DNA of 64,000 bases from Pleurotus djamor (Eukaryota > Basidiomycota > Agaricomycetes > Agaricales > Pleurotaceae): the NCBI GenBank assembly GCA_029747585.1, contig JAPEVF010000149.1:25930-89929 (forward strand), in the 5' to 3' direction. Position numbers and translations under genes: made by a program. Below are positions 10,218-22,349 of the stretch, piece after piece. A model generated the notes under the pieces. It searched no databases. It was not told the origin of the DNA and was given only the letters and a program-made list of their open reading frames with translations. Positions within the stretch are counted from its first letter, which is position 1. The number at the start of each line of letters is the position of its first letter.

Positions 10218-13200
10218 ATGGAAGTTCTTGGGGCACTAACTGCTCCTCCTCTTCTTCAGATTGCTTATAGCTACCTTACTATCGCGTGGCAGCAATATGG
10301 CGTCGTTCAAGGCCACAAGGAGCAGTGTTCATTAATCCTGAATCGATGTCAAGACTTGCTGGTCGAGGTGTGTCGAGTTGCTCAGAGGGATGACTTTACG
10401 CCAGAGATGCAATCGAATATCGTTGTGCTCGAAAGGTAAGTTGTTTCGCTTTTCGATAATCACGCGTAGCCAACACCATGTCCCAGCGCATGCCAAAGCG
10501 TCAAGGACACCATATGCCATGTGGCGGGGAAGGGGTTTGCATGGCGCTTGCTCAACCAGGACAAGGTGGTTCAAGCCATAGCTATCGCAGAAAACTCGAT
10601 CTCAGACGCATTTGCCTGTTTCAATGTGCGTACTCGCATCATCCCACTGTGGCACGATCTTCTCATCCTTGTGTACTCGCGCAGTTTGGCGCACATTTAT
10701 CTGCGCAGAGGCTACAAGTCGACATCGAAGAGGCACGGCAGAAAGACCACCTCTCTCTTGTCAGTCAGCTGGAAGGTCTGGCGGAGAATGACCAGAAGAT
10801 TCTGTCTGCACTACAAGCGGATCAGCGTGGGCGGCATAGGTTGGAAGAATTGGTCATCGCTCTCACTAAAGTGAGTTGCCGGTTTCTACACCTGACTTGA
10901 CTTGGGGGGGATGAAACCATTTGTACAGCATGTACGGAATCTCTCTCCAACAGAGACCAACTCAGATCCCACCAATAAATTCCTTCGTACAGCTAGTGCA
11001 ACTCTACAAAGGCTATCCAACAATCCTTCTCCTGAGATCCCCCACTGGTCTGTCACCAGCTTGGAAGTCAACTTTGATCCCGACGAAGAAGCGACATGCA
11101 TTGGGAGAGGCGGCTTTGGTAATATCTACAAGGGAGAGTGGAACGGTTTAGTTGTTGCAGTCAAGGAAATGTATTCTGAAGACGCTCGCATGCTCGATCG
11201 ATCAAACATGAAGGCCATTCTTCATGAAATCAAGATTTGGTGCGACCAATTCACCTGTGACCCCGTTATGAGCTGAACGTGTACTTTTAGGTCTCGATTA
11301 ACCCATCCACACGTGTTGCCGTTCTATTGCGCCTGCCTTGAGGCCAACAAGGTATATATGTGTACCACCGTCGTTCTTATCTTGCTAACGAAGCTATCTA
11401 GCCTTTCATGGTGAGCCGGTACTGTCCGAATGGAAATGCGCTGGAGTTCCTTCGTAAATATCCTGAGTACCAAAGGATCCCGATGGTAGGCAGCCGTGAA
11501 CTTTGTACGAAGTTAATAAACGCTCATCCCCATACAGCTACATGAGATCTCGCTCGGGATGGTGTATCTACACAGCCAGTCAGTAATTCATAGTGATCTG
11601 AAAGCGGTAAGTATCAACAGCCTCTTCTCTGCTACTTGATTGGTCCTCACGTCTCCTCAGTCCAACATACTCATCGGCGACGACGGCAAAGCTCTCATCG
11701 CAGACTTCGGTTTATCGTTTCTTCAGGAACAGGCATCCACAGGTGCCACCCGCACCATGGCTTCTTCATCTCAACGCCTCAACGGCACCCTTCGCTGGAT
11801 GGCCCCGGAACTCATCGACGGCGAGAAGTTGGACAAGCCCGCTGATGTGTATTCCTACGCCTTGCTCTTGTGGGAGCTTTACACTGGGCAAGTTCCATAT
11901 GGTGATATTCCCGATCGTGCATTTGCAAGGCGGGTTGTTGACAAGCAAGAACGTCCTTCAAGGCCAAGTAATTTCGATAACGATACCCTTTGGCTCCTGA
12001 CGCAAAGTTGCTGGAGTCCGGAGCCTTCCTCTCGACCTGTGTTTCCTGTCATCCAGGCCAAATTAAGACAGTTAAAGAGTGCAATTCGAGGTGCGTGCGT
12101 ATGCGAGCAATTTCTTCGTCCCATATTCATGATTGGTGTTCAGGCAACGATGGTCCTTCTCTGCCTACGTCTCCCGTTTCAGCGTATTCCGCAAGTTCCA
12201 GTATTTCTCAGATGACTGCGGTTAATTCGCCATCTTCACTCGATTCCCCCTTGTCCCCCTTATCAGGAACTACCGTGTCGAACACGAGCTTGGAACCTCC
12301 GAAGGCGAAATCAGAGGGCACGCCGGTTGTGAATGCTTTCGATCACCCCACACAAACCTTAGAGGCCCCAAATTCTGCAACTTCCATCCTGGAAATTCCA
12401 CACCCACCCGATACCCCAATAACTCATTCACCACATCTTTCCGAACCGTCGGAAATCTCTTCTGAACCTCATGCTTCGCAACCGCCCACTCCATCCCCCC
12501 GCAGTCCGGGATACCGTGCTCTTCAGGCAGATGTCGTTACACGCAGTGGTCTACTCCGCGAGCGTTGTAAGTTGTCCATTGACCACCTTTACGTGCAGTT
12601 CTGACAGTTTCCATAGCACCCGCACCAAGTTCGTCACTTCCAGAGCGTCCATACCCTTCGAGTAAAGTTCAGAAGAAGAATATGTCGAATGCCAGTGACT
12701 CGGGCACGTCAGCCCCACTAACCTCTCCCCCTGAAGTGGTGGAAGAGAAAGCGGATCATGATGGGTCTCAACCACGAGCTGATATCCTGAAGACTTTGAA
12801 CGATATCTATAGTACGAAGTCTCGTAAGGAAGCCGCCCCTCTCTCCTGGGATGACCCGTCAAGTGGTTCCGAAGAATCCAAAGAGAGACTTACGCCATCC
12901 CTCCCAGGCGAGATTGACTGACATTTTTTGCACCTTTCGGAATTTTGACACATCCTTTTCAGTGCTACCCGATCTCCAATCTTTCCCCACGCTTGCTCAA
13001 CTTGTTGCTTCGGAGCGTGCTTCTTTGGTCCCTGCGTTCAAATTTGACAGATCCGATTCTCCTCCTCCGCCTGTGCCTTCTCTTCCTCCCCAACGTCCTC
13101 CGTTGTGGGAACGGACCAAGCCTCCGCCATTACCTCCAAGTCGGAAAAAGTCTCCGTCACCTCGACCACTGCTTGAGAATGAGAAGCTCGCAAGTCGGCG

Positions 13201-14996
13201 TGTCAGTGATCCAATCACCGTACCCTCGACATCCTCCTCCAAACGACTCTCCGCAGGTTTGCCCCAGCAATATACTTTATCTTCGACGATCTGACAACGG
13301 TATTGTCCTTTAGAAGGTGTAGTTGCACCACCGTCCGAGGAATCTCTCCGTCGTCGTGGCAGACCTAGTCCGATCTCTCCTCCATCTCCCACTGCCCCTC
13401 TAAGTATTGCGAAGAGGAGCCCGATGTCTCTCATGCACAAAAGATTTGGCTCCTTAGTGAAAGGTAAAATTATCATTAGTCGTCTTTACAGCGGTCTGAC
13501 AATTTACTCACTGCTCTAGATGCGCTTCCCAAGGCTTCACATTACGATGAGAAGCCAGACCCGTTGGAATATGCTGGTCATGTGCTGTCGCTTGTTCCCG
13601 ACCTTACTGAAAAAGGGTCTATCACACAACGCATTCGACGGCTACAGTACTACCTTATGCCCCCTCCACCTCCAGGGGGCACAATATGCTTCACGTCCAT
13701 CGCTATGAGCCAGTACCGTGCCCTAGTGGGAACGTCCAACGGATCGATTCTTTTCTTTGATATGAATACTGGTCGGCTGAAGGGCAACCTCGTGTCTGAA
13801 GGCCCATGCAAAGACATCTTACTCCAAATTTTACCAAATCGTGAGTATCAGGCATCGGCCATGCGAAAGCTAGATAATGCGACGCTGCGAACTATCGGCG
13901 ACAGTAACCCCAAGGAAGTTGGTATCTCCTCGGGATCGGATGGAAGTCTGCGGTTATGGAACCTTGAATCTGGGTATGCAATTTACAACACTTCATTTTG
14001 GAGTGAGATGATGACGATCAGACTCGCCATACAGGAAAATGATCCATGAAGTTTGCGGCCATTCAGCCCCGGTCCTTTGTATGGTGAAGCACTTGCACTA
14101 CATCATCACAGGTTCGGAAGATGAGAAGATTTTAGTCTGGGATATCTGCTGGCCCTTCCGACCAAGTGGGCCCTCGCATGTTTTAGATCGACATACTCGA
14201 GCAGTGACATGCTTATCCCGAGTGCAAGCCGGCCGCTTCGCCAGCGGAAGCTTGGACTCAACCGTTCGCGTACGTTGTCGTCCCCATAACTGGTTGGTTT
14301 TCTCTAACTCAAGTTGCATTCAGCTGTGGCGGATAGATACCAATCAACATCAAAGCTTGGTCTGGACTTACCGTGGCCACGAGGCTGGTGTCTCGCATGT
14401 CGTGTATTATGGGACAAGGATCGCCTCTGTCGGTTTGGATAGTACAATTCGCATCTGGGGCTCCGAGACTCAGTACGTCTACAGAAAGACTCAACCTTGA
14501 TGAACAGATCTTGATCATCCCTCTTAGTGAATCAATCGCGATCCTTCCTCTCTCTTCTCCCGTAACTTGTTTGTCTAACACGCGTGGCCTTCTGTCCTTT
14601 GGGTGTGAAGATGGGGGCATCAACAGCTGCTCCATGTATGGAAGTAACTTTGGCTCTGGCGCCAACGCTTGTGAATCCCCCGTCCGTTCCATAGAAGCGG
14701 CAGGTGATCGTCTCATCGTAGCAGGGGACTCTGGACCCGTGGTTGCTTATACTAACAACGGAAAGTTCGAGGCCAACGTCGGAGACATTGATGAAAGCTC
14801 CATCACGATCCCATCGACACCAACGACTTCCGCCTATGCCCAAGGCTCGTCGTCGACGAAATGGAGATTTGCCCATGATACAGGGAGGTGGGTATTCCTG
14901 CGTCAACATGGATCACGATATATCCTTGATGTTTGGGCCGAGATTGATGGCGAAGGGGCTACTCAGGAATTTGGAAGATCGTCCGCCACTCCTTAA
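10218..14996 (+). CDS. MLKL-like TKL protein kinase fused to a WD40 domain
   Basis: Sixteen exons joined by 15 introns of about 50-63 nt keep one frame to the TAA at 14996, giving 1320 residues. Residues 1 to about 181 are helical, with KEQCSLILNRCQDLLVEV in the first helices, resembling the N-terminal bundle of MLKL/HeLo-type proteins. The kinase (about 235-499) has GRGGFGNIY, VAVKEM, an HSDLKASN catalytic loop, DFG and MAPEL, so the catalytic residues look intact. A long Ser/Pro-rich linker follows, then WD40 repeats (about 935-1320) with SGSDGSLRLWNL, TGSEDEKILVWD, SGSLDSTVRLW and VGLDSTIRIW. One linker intron (12908-12962) is GC-AG; without it the frame stops at 12921, so the fusion depends on it. 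Its paralogue at 49742 shares the first two domains. Likely cytoplasmic signalling; the substrate is unknown. A split into two genes is the alternative. Confidence 0.82.
12908..12962 (+). other. Putative GC-AG intron in the kinase-WD40 gene
   Basis: The donor is CAG|GCGAGA and the acceptor CCTTTTCAG; the length of 55 nt equals that of the neighbouring introns, and a CTGAC branch-like site lies within. Splicing joins codons as CCA G|TG CTA and carries the frame into the following Pro-rich exon. No GT donor nearby gives both a normal length and the right phase. Confidence 0.65.
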
Positions 14997-15629
14997 ACAC
15001 GACCGCATGCACCATGGTTTATATATATAACGTCTTTGTATTTTGCATTGTCTTATCTTTGTTGTCATAATTTGTATCAGTTTTGCATCTTATTGCCAGC
15101 GTATACTTTCGCTAACGAAAACAAGATTCATCAAGAAGACATCAACGTCGTCATCATCATTTCGTTACGGTTACGATACTACATATGGGATGATACATGA
15201 GGGGGCATGCGTGCAAGTATGAGGGGGGTGGAGGGAATTAACGGAGGGAGAAGATAAACTATGAAAATATTAAAACGAGTATAAACGGCAGAGGAATATA
15301 AACGTTTGAAGGGTATGTACGACTAGACTCTATATGCAGATTAAACTAGATACAGTGGCGATGGATGATTGCGCAGGAGAGAAAGGGCTGACATAGTCCG
15401 TGAATGCATACTATAGAAACATGTGTTGGGTTCGTTAAGAAGGATGTAGGTGCTGATTTTGATATTAGGGAAAGTGGGTTTTTGGTAGGGGATGATGAGG
15501 TCGTCAAGGAAAAATGTGCTGCAATCAATGCAGACAAGCTCGGTTGAGATGCGTATGCTCGTGTCGGGGCATAACGATGAGGGATGATGGTGATTGATCG
15601 CGAATGGCTGATTCGATGGTGCCAGCCGA
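14997..15629. other. Intergenic region between convergent genes
   Basis: AT-rich 3' flanks of the kinase gene and the minus-strand Ser/Pro-rich gene. No gene recognised. Confidence 0.45.
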
Positions 15630-16298
15630 TTACTGCGCAGCCGAAGAGACACTGGGAAGAGGAGGAACAGGTGGAAGAGGCGATGAAGGTGGAGGTGCGG
15701 GGGAGGGTCCTCTACGGTCAGATCGCTTCAACCTGTGAAGAAAAAATAAGTACACCCCCCCCAAAAAAAATCACGAGAGNACGAAAAAAAAAACTAACCT
15801 GAGCGGTGCGAGGGCACTGCTAATTGTACTCCTACGCAGCGTTCTCGAGCGTTTGGGAACATCGCTATCCGCAGTATGGGCAATGGCGTTTGGCGATGAG
15901 TCCAAGCTACCGCTGTTGTTCGTTCTTCTCTGAGGCAACGGGCTGCTGGGTCCTAATGTAAAAGAGCGAGTGGCAGCGGCGGTGGCATCTCTTGGAGATG
16001 GCTTGACACCAGTCAGCGTCATCGAAACCGCTGCACTCAGACTGGATCGTCTGCGCCTATGGCGGGAAACGGAAAGCGGCGATGAAGTAGGCGAGACATC
16101 GCTGTTCGTGCTCGGCGACCATTGGTTTAGGTTGCAACGGTTCAAAGAGCTTGAACCGCTAAGCGTTTTGATGGCAAGACGAGGTTCGACATCGACGCGA
16201 TACTGGGTGGTTTTAGTAGCGGTGTATTCGTTCCCTGGTGCGTAGAAAGAGGTGGCGAGGAGGCCAGAAGCGAAGAAGGCGGAGTACGCGGTGGTCAT
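15630..16298 (-). CDS. Ser/Pro-rich protein with AYSAFFASGLLA N-terminus, copy A
   Basis: Two exons (16298-15799 and 15732-15630) give 200 residues. The protein opens with MTTAYSAFFASGLLA, has a basic-serine block (RHRRRRSSLSAAVSM) in the middle and a Pro-rich C-terminus (PPPSSPLPPVPPLP). The paralogue at 18825 shares the opening, the RRRSSL block, the Ala/Ser run and the Pro-rich end, and its single intron falls at the same place. The family is unknown to me; the composition suggests an intrinsically disordered, phosphorylatable protein, RRxSSL resembling a basophilic kinase site. The 66-nt intron contains runs of T and G and one N. Confidence 0.7.
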
Positions 16299-17879
16299 TG
16301 TCGTCAACGACGATGAGCTACAGTGGAAGTACAAGTGAGATAAGGTGGCTTGAAGGGGGATCAAGGTCGGGAATGGACGGTCGTCAGAAGGGGAGTATTT
16401 GAAGAGGCTCGGCTACGGGGACTGTCATAACAACCTTGTGAATTACATAAGGCAAAACTTACCCCCGTCTGATTGTGTCGGTTACCGTAACAGATCGTGG
16501 CATGCTGTCACATGTGGCACGGTTTTCGCTCATGCCCGCCCAACTTTTTAGGCTGAACCCTTGGCGGTATCACCACTCCAAGTCAAGACGCAGAGCCGAA
16601 ATTTGTTTCGAAGATGCATCGGTCTCCGGGATGTCTTTATCACAATTCCAGCGCCTTTCGTCGTTGACTCAGATATCAACTAAATCTCTCGTGCATGGAT
16701 CCATGCATAGCGTGGTACTGGCGGGTGGTAGTGCCGAAGAATCATGGATGCCATCGTTTCCGCGATGCTTCAGTCTATAAACATCAGGTCTGTCGTCAGC
16801 TGGGTATGCTACCCCTGAAGAGCAGGTACTATTGAACGCACTAGGGACCATAGTGCGCAGTCAATTTATACACTGACATAAGTAGACGAGTACGTCCAGG
16901 CCAGCTGCCAGCGATGCCAACGATGTCACGCTCCGCCTGGTAACGGAGGTACGTATTAAAATGCAAACCCCATTCAAGGTTCCAGGGGCGATATTAACAT
17001 GGCCGACGTTGCGTCGAGATCTTGGCAATCTCTACCTCCGGCGGGCACCTGAAAGCGGTGTTGTTCAGCACAACAAGGATCGTCCGGGTTTTCACATACC
17101 GACGAAACAAAAAGAAGAAACGGTTTCCGGTCTACAGGAGGCTTCGACTACCGGTACGCGTATTCTACGATGACTAGCCTATTAGCTGCGCGTGAACGCC
17201 TTCTGTTTCCTCGATTCCACCTCCCGTTAGCAACTTTCAGTGTTCACGAGAACTTGAAATTTATGAAGCTTGAAGATCAGCATTGCTGTCTTTGCACTCG
17301 AAATATGAGAACCTTTGAACGACGCTAGAAGCACGACGGGACGCCGGGATCCTTTCATTCAGCTCGATGGGCGGTGGCGACGGCGATCTAAAGGCCGTTT
17401 CACGAAAAATGCAAAAAATTCCTTGCTCGGCCCACGAGAGCGATCTGACCGGTTCCGTCGTAGGCGCCTATGAATCCTCGGAGCGCCCGTCGCGAGTCCT
17501 CCGCACCTTCATTAGTGGTCTCATACCGAGGACACCCAAGACTGGACCACCATGCACACGGATGGACCTTGCTTTATCCAGGTCTGGGAGGAAGTCCATC
17601 TGTCTACGCCTGAGACATGCACAATAAGCGCCTCCGATGGCGCAGATTGGCCTCAGAGGCATAGCAACCCATAACCAAAGACAAGTATTGTCAGTCTTCC
17701 TATTGTCGATGGCGAATATAATAGCTCTGCGAACGGCAAGCATTCCATCACTATAACACCCCCATTCCTCTGCTGACTTTAACCGCTCAAGAAGACTCTG
17801 ACTTCCATACAAGCAATCTAATCTAGTCGACTCTAAGGAAAGCTTGCGCTTCTCTTCCATACTTCTGGACGTTCTCGAG
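16299..17879. other. Long intergenic region
   Basis: About 1.6 kb with no gene I can support. A minus-strand frame of some 130 codons at 17468-17860 and a plus-strand frame at 16475-16780 have no domain, no convincing introns and no paralogue in the window. The ends are presumably promoters of the flanking divergent genes. Confidence 0.4.
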
Positions 17880-18409
17880 ATGGACACGCCGCTGGTCGGT
17901 TTCGACTTCCAAAAAGTTCATAGCGATACTAGCTCGGCCTTAGTCCATCTTCCTGGCGAACTCGCAGCAAGCTTACTATTCCGTGTTGACGCAAGTAAAC
18001 CTGAGTGCGCTGGCGAAACGTACCACGACGACACCCTACTCGATTTTGGAGCCGACGTCGAGTATCAAGATGGTAAGAATGAATATCAAACTTATTGGAA
18101 GGGCATAACTCACCTGCGTGTCTGTTAGACGAACCCTCCTTCTTGGATGTCACAAACGATTTCCATCGCCGATACTACTACAGGGATATGAAGGCGACAA
18201 CGATTCATGGACTTCCTACCTTCGAAGCTTACGACGACGTTATGGCAGATGACTCTTTGTCATCTTCATCTGGACGTTCCACTCCCGACTCGTCCTTCCC
18301 GGGCACACCGGAGATGATCCACCCAGGTCTGCCCATGGATGATCGTAAATCTTGGAACGACGGCTCTTTCGGTCAGTATATCGTCCCATCTTACACGAAA
18401 ATAGACTGA
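17880..18409 (+). CDS. Small unknown protein
   Basis: Two exons (17880-18072 and 18129-18409) joined by a 56-nt intron with GTAAGA donor and TTAG acceptor give 157 residues. The sequence starts MDTPLVGFDFQKVHSD, is acidic overall, contains HRRYYYRDMKATTIHG, and has a Ser-rich stretch SLSSSSGRSTPDSSFPGTPE with SP/TP-type sites. No domain or membrane segment is visible. The clean splice and codon pattern support a real gene; it lies between the two Ser/Pro-rich paralogues. Confidence 0.65.
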
Positions 18410-18824
18410 TGGTTTCTCGAATACTCAAGCTGAGCGGTTCCATCATGTGTCCTACCTACCCGCCAACTTTGACCTACCCAATATGATTGGCGTTATCTAG
18501 CTTCTTTGTCTCTTCCATTTCCTTGCACATCTTCGTGACACATCTGTACAGTACAGTCTTCCGTCAATCCTAGTCATTTGAACTCAATTCTACTGTATTT
18601 ATGCAATCCAAAATGCGATGAAGGCTTTTCCCTACATAGATTTAGATAGAAAGCAAACAGAACCAGTGTCAGGATCAATGAGACGGCCGAAGTTAGCATC
18701 TGACTCCTAAGCCCCTGACGTCAGTTACGTAATTTATGTACGCGTTATTTATCACAAGTTCAAGTTGGTGCCACACGACGCTTGAACTCGAACCACCATC
18801 ATTGACCCCGTTCGCCCACGACAA
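18410..18824. other. Intergenic region
   Basis: About 415 bases between two plus-strand genes; no gene recognised. It should contain the promoter of the gene at 18825. Confidence 0.45.
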
Positions 18825-19623
18825 ATGGCTTCGTACTCGGCATTCTTCTCGTCGGGGCTGCTCGCTCCCTACCAGTCTTACACGACTACAAACGCCTCGT
18901 CGTTCGACCTCTCTCCTATCAGGCCCGTAAGCCCGCTACCAAACGCGCACGATATCGACCGGACTGCCACACCAACCCCTTCAAGCCACCGGGGTAGCTC
19001 CGACTTGCAACAAATTGACGAAGACGCTCCTTCATCAAACCTCACGTCCTCACCCCAATCATCATCGGGGCCTCGTCTTCGAAAGCGACGTTCCAGTCTT
19101 ACAGTGGGAATGTCACCCATGAACAACATCAGATCACCTCAGCGCAGCGCAGGCGCTGCTGCTGCACGCTATGCGCATCATTCGATATCCATAAGCTCAC
19201 CTTCACGCAGTCGCAGCGGAAGCATCGGTGCAGTGGCTGCCGACTTATTTGGCGCTGGATACGCCAATGTTGCTAGTGAGGGGACCAGCTTGGTTGGGAG
19301 GATGAGAAGTGGTAGCGTTGGTGGTGCACTCAAGTTCGTGTTTTTTCGGGGAATTCCAACTTGAACCCCCTTACTGACCTTTTGTGATGTGCAGACCTCG
19401 CCGAGTGCTACGACGTGGGTTGTCAAGTTTCGTCCCAGCCGCAGCTCCACCCCCGACAGCTCCTCTCCCACCGCTGCCTTTATTCCCATCAAATGTCAAT
19501 ATTGACTCAAGTCAATCAACTTCGCCGTTCTCCCTTGGCGCGCCAATTTCCTTATTCAAAGAGCGCACACCAGTTGGAGATCCCAACTGTCATGATGAAG
19601 ACATGAGCATGAAAGAAAATTAG
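18825..19623 (+). CDS. Ser/Pro-rich protein with SYSAFFSSGLLA N-terminus, copy B
   Basis: Two exons (18825-19333 and 19395-19623) joined by a 61-nt intron with a GTTCGT donor give 245 residues. It starts MASYSAFFSSGLLAPY, carries LRKRRSSLTVGMSPMNN in the middle, an Ala-rich stretch, many SPS/SRS motifs and a Pro-rich block PPPTAPLPPLPLFPS after the intron, and ends DMSMKEN. It is the longer paralogue of the gene at 15630-16298, oriented away from it. Function unknown; probably disordered and phosphorylated. Confidence 0.72.
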
Positions 19624-20781
19624 AAGCTTGTTCCGGAACAAACAAATTGTAGACTTTACTGCTGGGTTCAGGGATGTATCAGATATGTTTCCATTTCTTT
19701 CTTTCTCTTCTATGCTTTCTTTCCTGCTCTATTCAAGCTCTATTTATCTTTTTCCAACTCTTGTCCTGCACGTCGCATTGCTCCAGTTACTCCGCTCGTA
19801 CATTTCCAAAATAATCATTGTAATCCAAGTATTCATGACTCTTGCTCGTAGGCCTCCATGTTGTGTATCGTTTATGGTTTCTGCTTGTCGAAATTCATCT
19901 TGCTGTCGTTGCGCTCCTGTGGAGCTTCCTTTGTTGACCGAGTCCCAAGCTGAACCAACCACTTCCAGTCCCACCAGTGCTCATGAGTATCAGTGAACCG
20001 CCGCTTGGAAAACTTGTCGAACCGACATTGCTACTTACTCTCTTTTGCTTCGCTTGCAGTGTTCGGTAAGCTCAACGCGACACACAATTCGTTCCCTCAA
20101 TCACAAATTTCTGACGTTGATCGATCCACCACGTTCACCTTGACACCCACCCATCCCCCTTATGGCCATGTCGAGGTAAATGGCGTTGTCAATTTGTTGC
20201 CCATTGATATATCGCTTATTTTTGACGTCATTTATGTCACAGATACTTCCCGGTATTGTCGCAGTTGTACCATGTGCATCAAAATTCTAAATATGTGTGT
20301 GACATGTTCTGACGGATGTATAAACTGAACTACCAGTGCACGCGCGCGATGACCGTGCATCCCCATAAACGACGATTCTGCAGAGATTCCGTGGGTCGTT
20401 TGGCCATGCATTTTCTTTAGAGCAAGTCGGGACTTTGAAGGCCGAAAGTTTTTTCTGGGACGTATCAGGAGGAGGAAGTAACGTACATCTTGCTCTCCGC
20501 AAAACATGTTCATCGTCCTTGTGGCTCATTCCTTGTTCCCCCAGTGTGTTCCAGAAAACCACGAAGATATTCCTGAGGTCCAGTAAAGCCTGAGGTATGT
20601 TGGAGATGGAGATGGGCGCTAAGTCTGGCGCCGCTCATTCTTCCCTCCCATCACCACGCCCACGCCCACGCGTCGCGTCGACGCGTTCGATGCCCTTAGC
20701 ACTACTTCGGACGCACGAAAATTAGGGCATTTCTACGCTCATGTCCTCAGTATACATTGGAAGGTACATTATGGTCAACAC
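19624..20781. other. Long intergenic region between convergent genes
   Basis: About 1.16 kb of AT-rich sequence. A plus-strand frame of 111 codons at 19993-20328 and overlapping minus-strand frames show no domain or signal peptide. Nothing else recognised. Confidence 0.4.
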
Positions 20782-22349
20782 CTATTCTAGTTTCACTTTG
20801 GTTCCGTCGATTTTGACCCTCATCAAAGCGAATGGGCCGGTGCGTTTATCAGTCCCATTCTGGAAACCGGGGCTCAACCACAATTGATTCAGCGTTGCGT
20901 AGAGAAAGCCATCATCGGCCACACTGTTGAAATGACCACATTAACTGCCGCCTCATGATTTCGTTCATGAAGACTGAACCCATACCTCATCGTATCTGGC
21001 CACGCAATCATTGGGGACCTTATGAAGGGAGATATCTTCCCCGTTACTGGACTATACGTATTGATTGCGTTGTGTTCGGGACTTCCGAGGTAGATTTTCC
21101 CAGTTGAGTCAGTTTCAAGTCCGTCTGCTTGACCTCCCATCTAAATTCGCTCTTCAATCAGCAACCCAGGGACGTGAACTCCGTGTTGACGTACCTGTCC
21201 TAGGAAACGAACGCTGTCTTCTACCTTAATGTTAGCCAGATTATCGACCTTTGGGTCTATACGAAGGGCTGCTGTGTCAACCTGATAGAAATCCCTGCTC
21301 GCGAGAGGCGTAAAGAAGATCGTTTCTCCATCCGCGCTAATCGCAAGTCCTATTGGAGCGATGCCTCATCAACATCTATTCTTCGACCTTGCATAAACAA
21401 ACCAAGACTCACCGTCGCATCCGCCTCCACCCCCGCTGGTAGTTTCATACTGCGAAGCTGGGTTCATCGGAGTGGCAGCGTACGTTGGTATACCAAAGAG
21501 TGTAGGGAGGAATCTCGAAACAGGCGACACGGCGTTCACTCGATCGAGATGTCGCCATGACTGCCCAGTTCCCAGGTCCACCACAATTATTCCAAAGCCG
21601 CCTTCGGTGCTCTTCAGCATCCAAATATCATATCCCAGGAAAACCCTCGCTCACCACTATCGGAAATGTAGGCTATGCCTTTCCCAGCCTCCGTGACGTT
21701 CGTTCGCAAATCTATTCGAATGTCGTTCAAATATCCTGTCGTTGGCAGCACGTTCTCTGGGAAGGTTATCGTGGAGAAAGGTGTTGTCGCATTGTTTGTG
21801 AGGTTGAACCCCATAAGTTTTGGACCTCCCGGTGCGGCAGGAAGCGTATCTCCCTTGATGATCGGGCGGCCAGTATCCAGGACCCACAAACGATCGCGTG
21901 AATCTGTCACGGCTGCCTGTATGTTGATGAAATGCTTAGAGTCGCTGCTTCCGACCATGACCCCACTGCTGCTATTCACCAATCCGTCTGGAGGCGTGTT
22001 GTATTCCAAGCTCGGGAACGGGACTATAGACGTCTCGTTGATGATCTCTCCGAGCGTAATTGGCGTCATGCTCAGATCCCCTCTNGGTTAGAGAAAACTA
22101 TCGTCAGCCAACGATTTCTTGGGCCTCCAACCAGAGAGCGAGAGCTTACCTGTTGAAGGTGACAAATGCTCTGCCTTTGTTCACCGTAATTCCTATGGGG
22201 GCGTTGTCTCGGAAAAGATGGACAATCTCGATCTCGGGTCCGAAAGTTCCATTGTCAATGAGGCCTGGTTTTTCTGAGAGCGGTTTGAAGGACACGGCTG
22301 ACACCGTCGAAAATAGAGATGATATGGAGACTAGGTGGTTGTATCGCAT
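20782..22349 (-). CDS. Royal-jelly/yellow-like secreted protein, copy 1
   Basis: A multi-exon gene starting at MRYNHLVSISSLFSTVSAVS, a probable signal peptide, and ending KIDGTKVKLE. It matches the major royal jelly/yellow family (six-bladed beta-propeller) by its order of blocks: RDNAPIGITVNKGRAFVTF, SRDRLWVLDTG, GYLNDIRIDLRTNVTEAGKG, RFLPTLFGIPTYAATPMNP, ISADGETI, ADGLETDSTGKIYLGSPEHN, IAWPDTMRYG and a final DGFLYATLNQLW. N-glycosylation sites such as NNATTP and NVTE fit secretion. It is nearly a duplicate of the gene at 22982-24520, same strand, same intron layout. The role in fungi is not established; a link to the neighbouring sugar genes is inference. One N lies at about 22085. Confidence 0.85.

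Noticed and set aside
13823..13886. GTGAGT...ACAG intron inside the WD40 part
   Set aside because: Splicing there breaks the frame and destroys a WD repeat; reading through keeps both. A 33-nt in-frame alternative is too short to trust.
17468..17860. About 130-codon minus-strand frame next to the small unknown gene
   Set aside because: Some protein-like stretches but no domain, no paralogue, and it overlaps the promoter of the plus-strand gene; evidence too thin.
19993..20328. 111-codon plus-strand frame
   Set aside because: No signal peptide, domain or intron pattern; lies between convergent gene ends.
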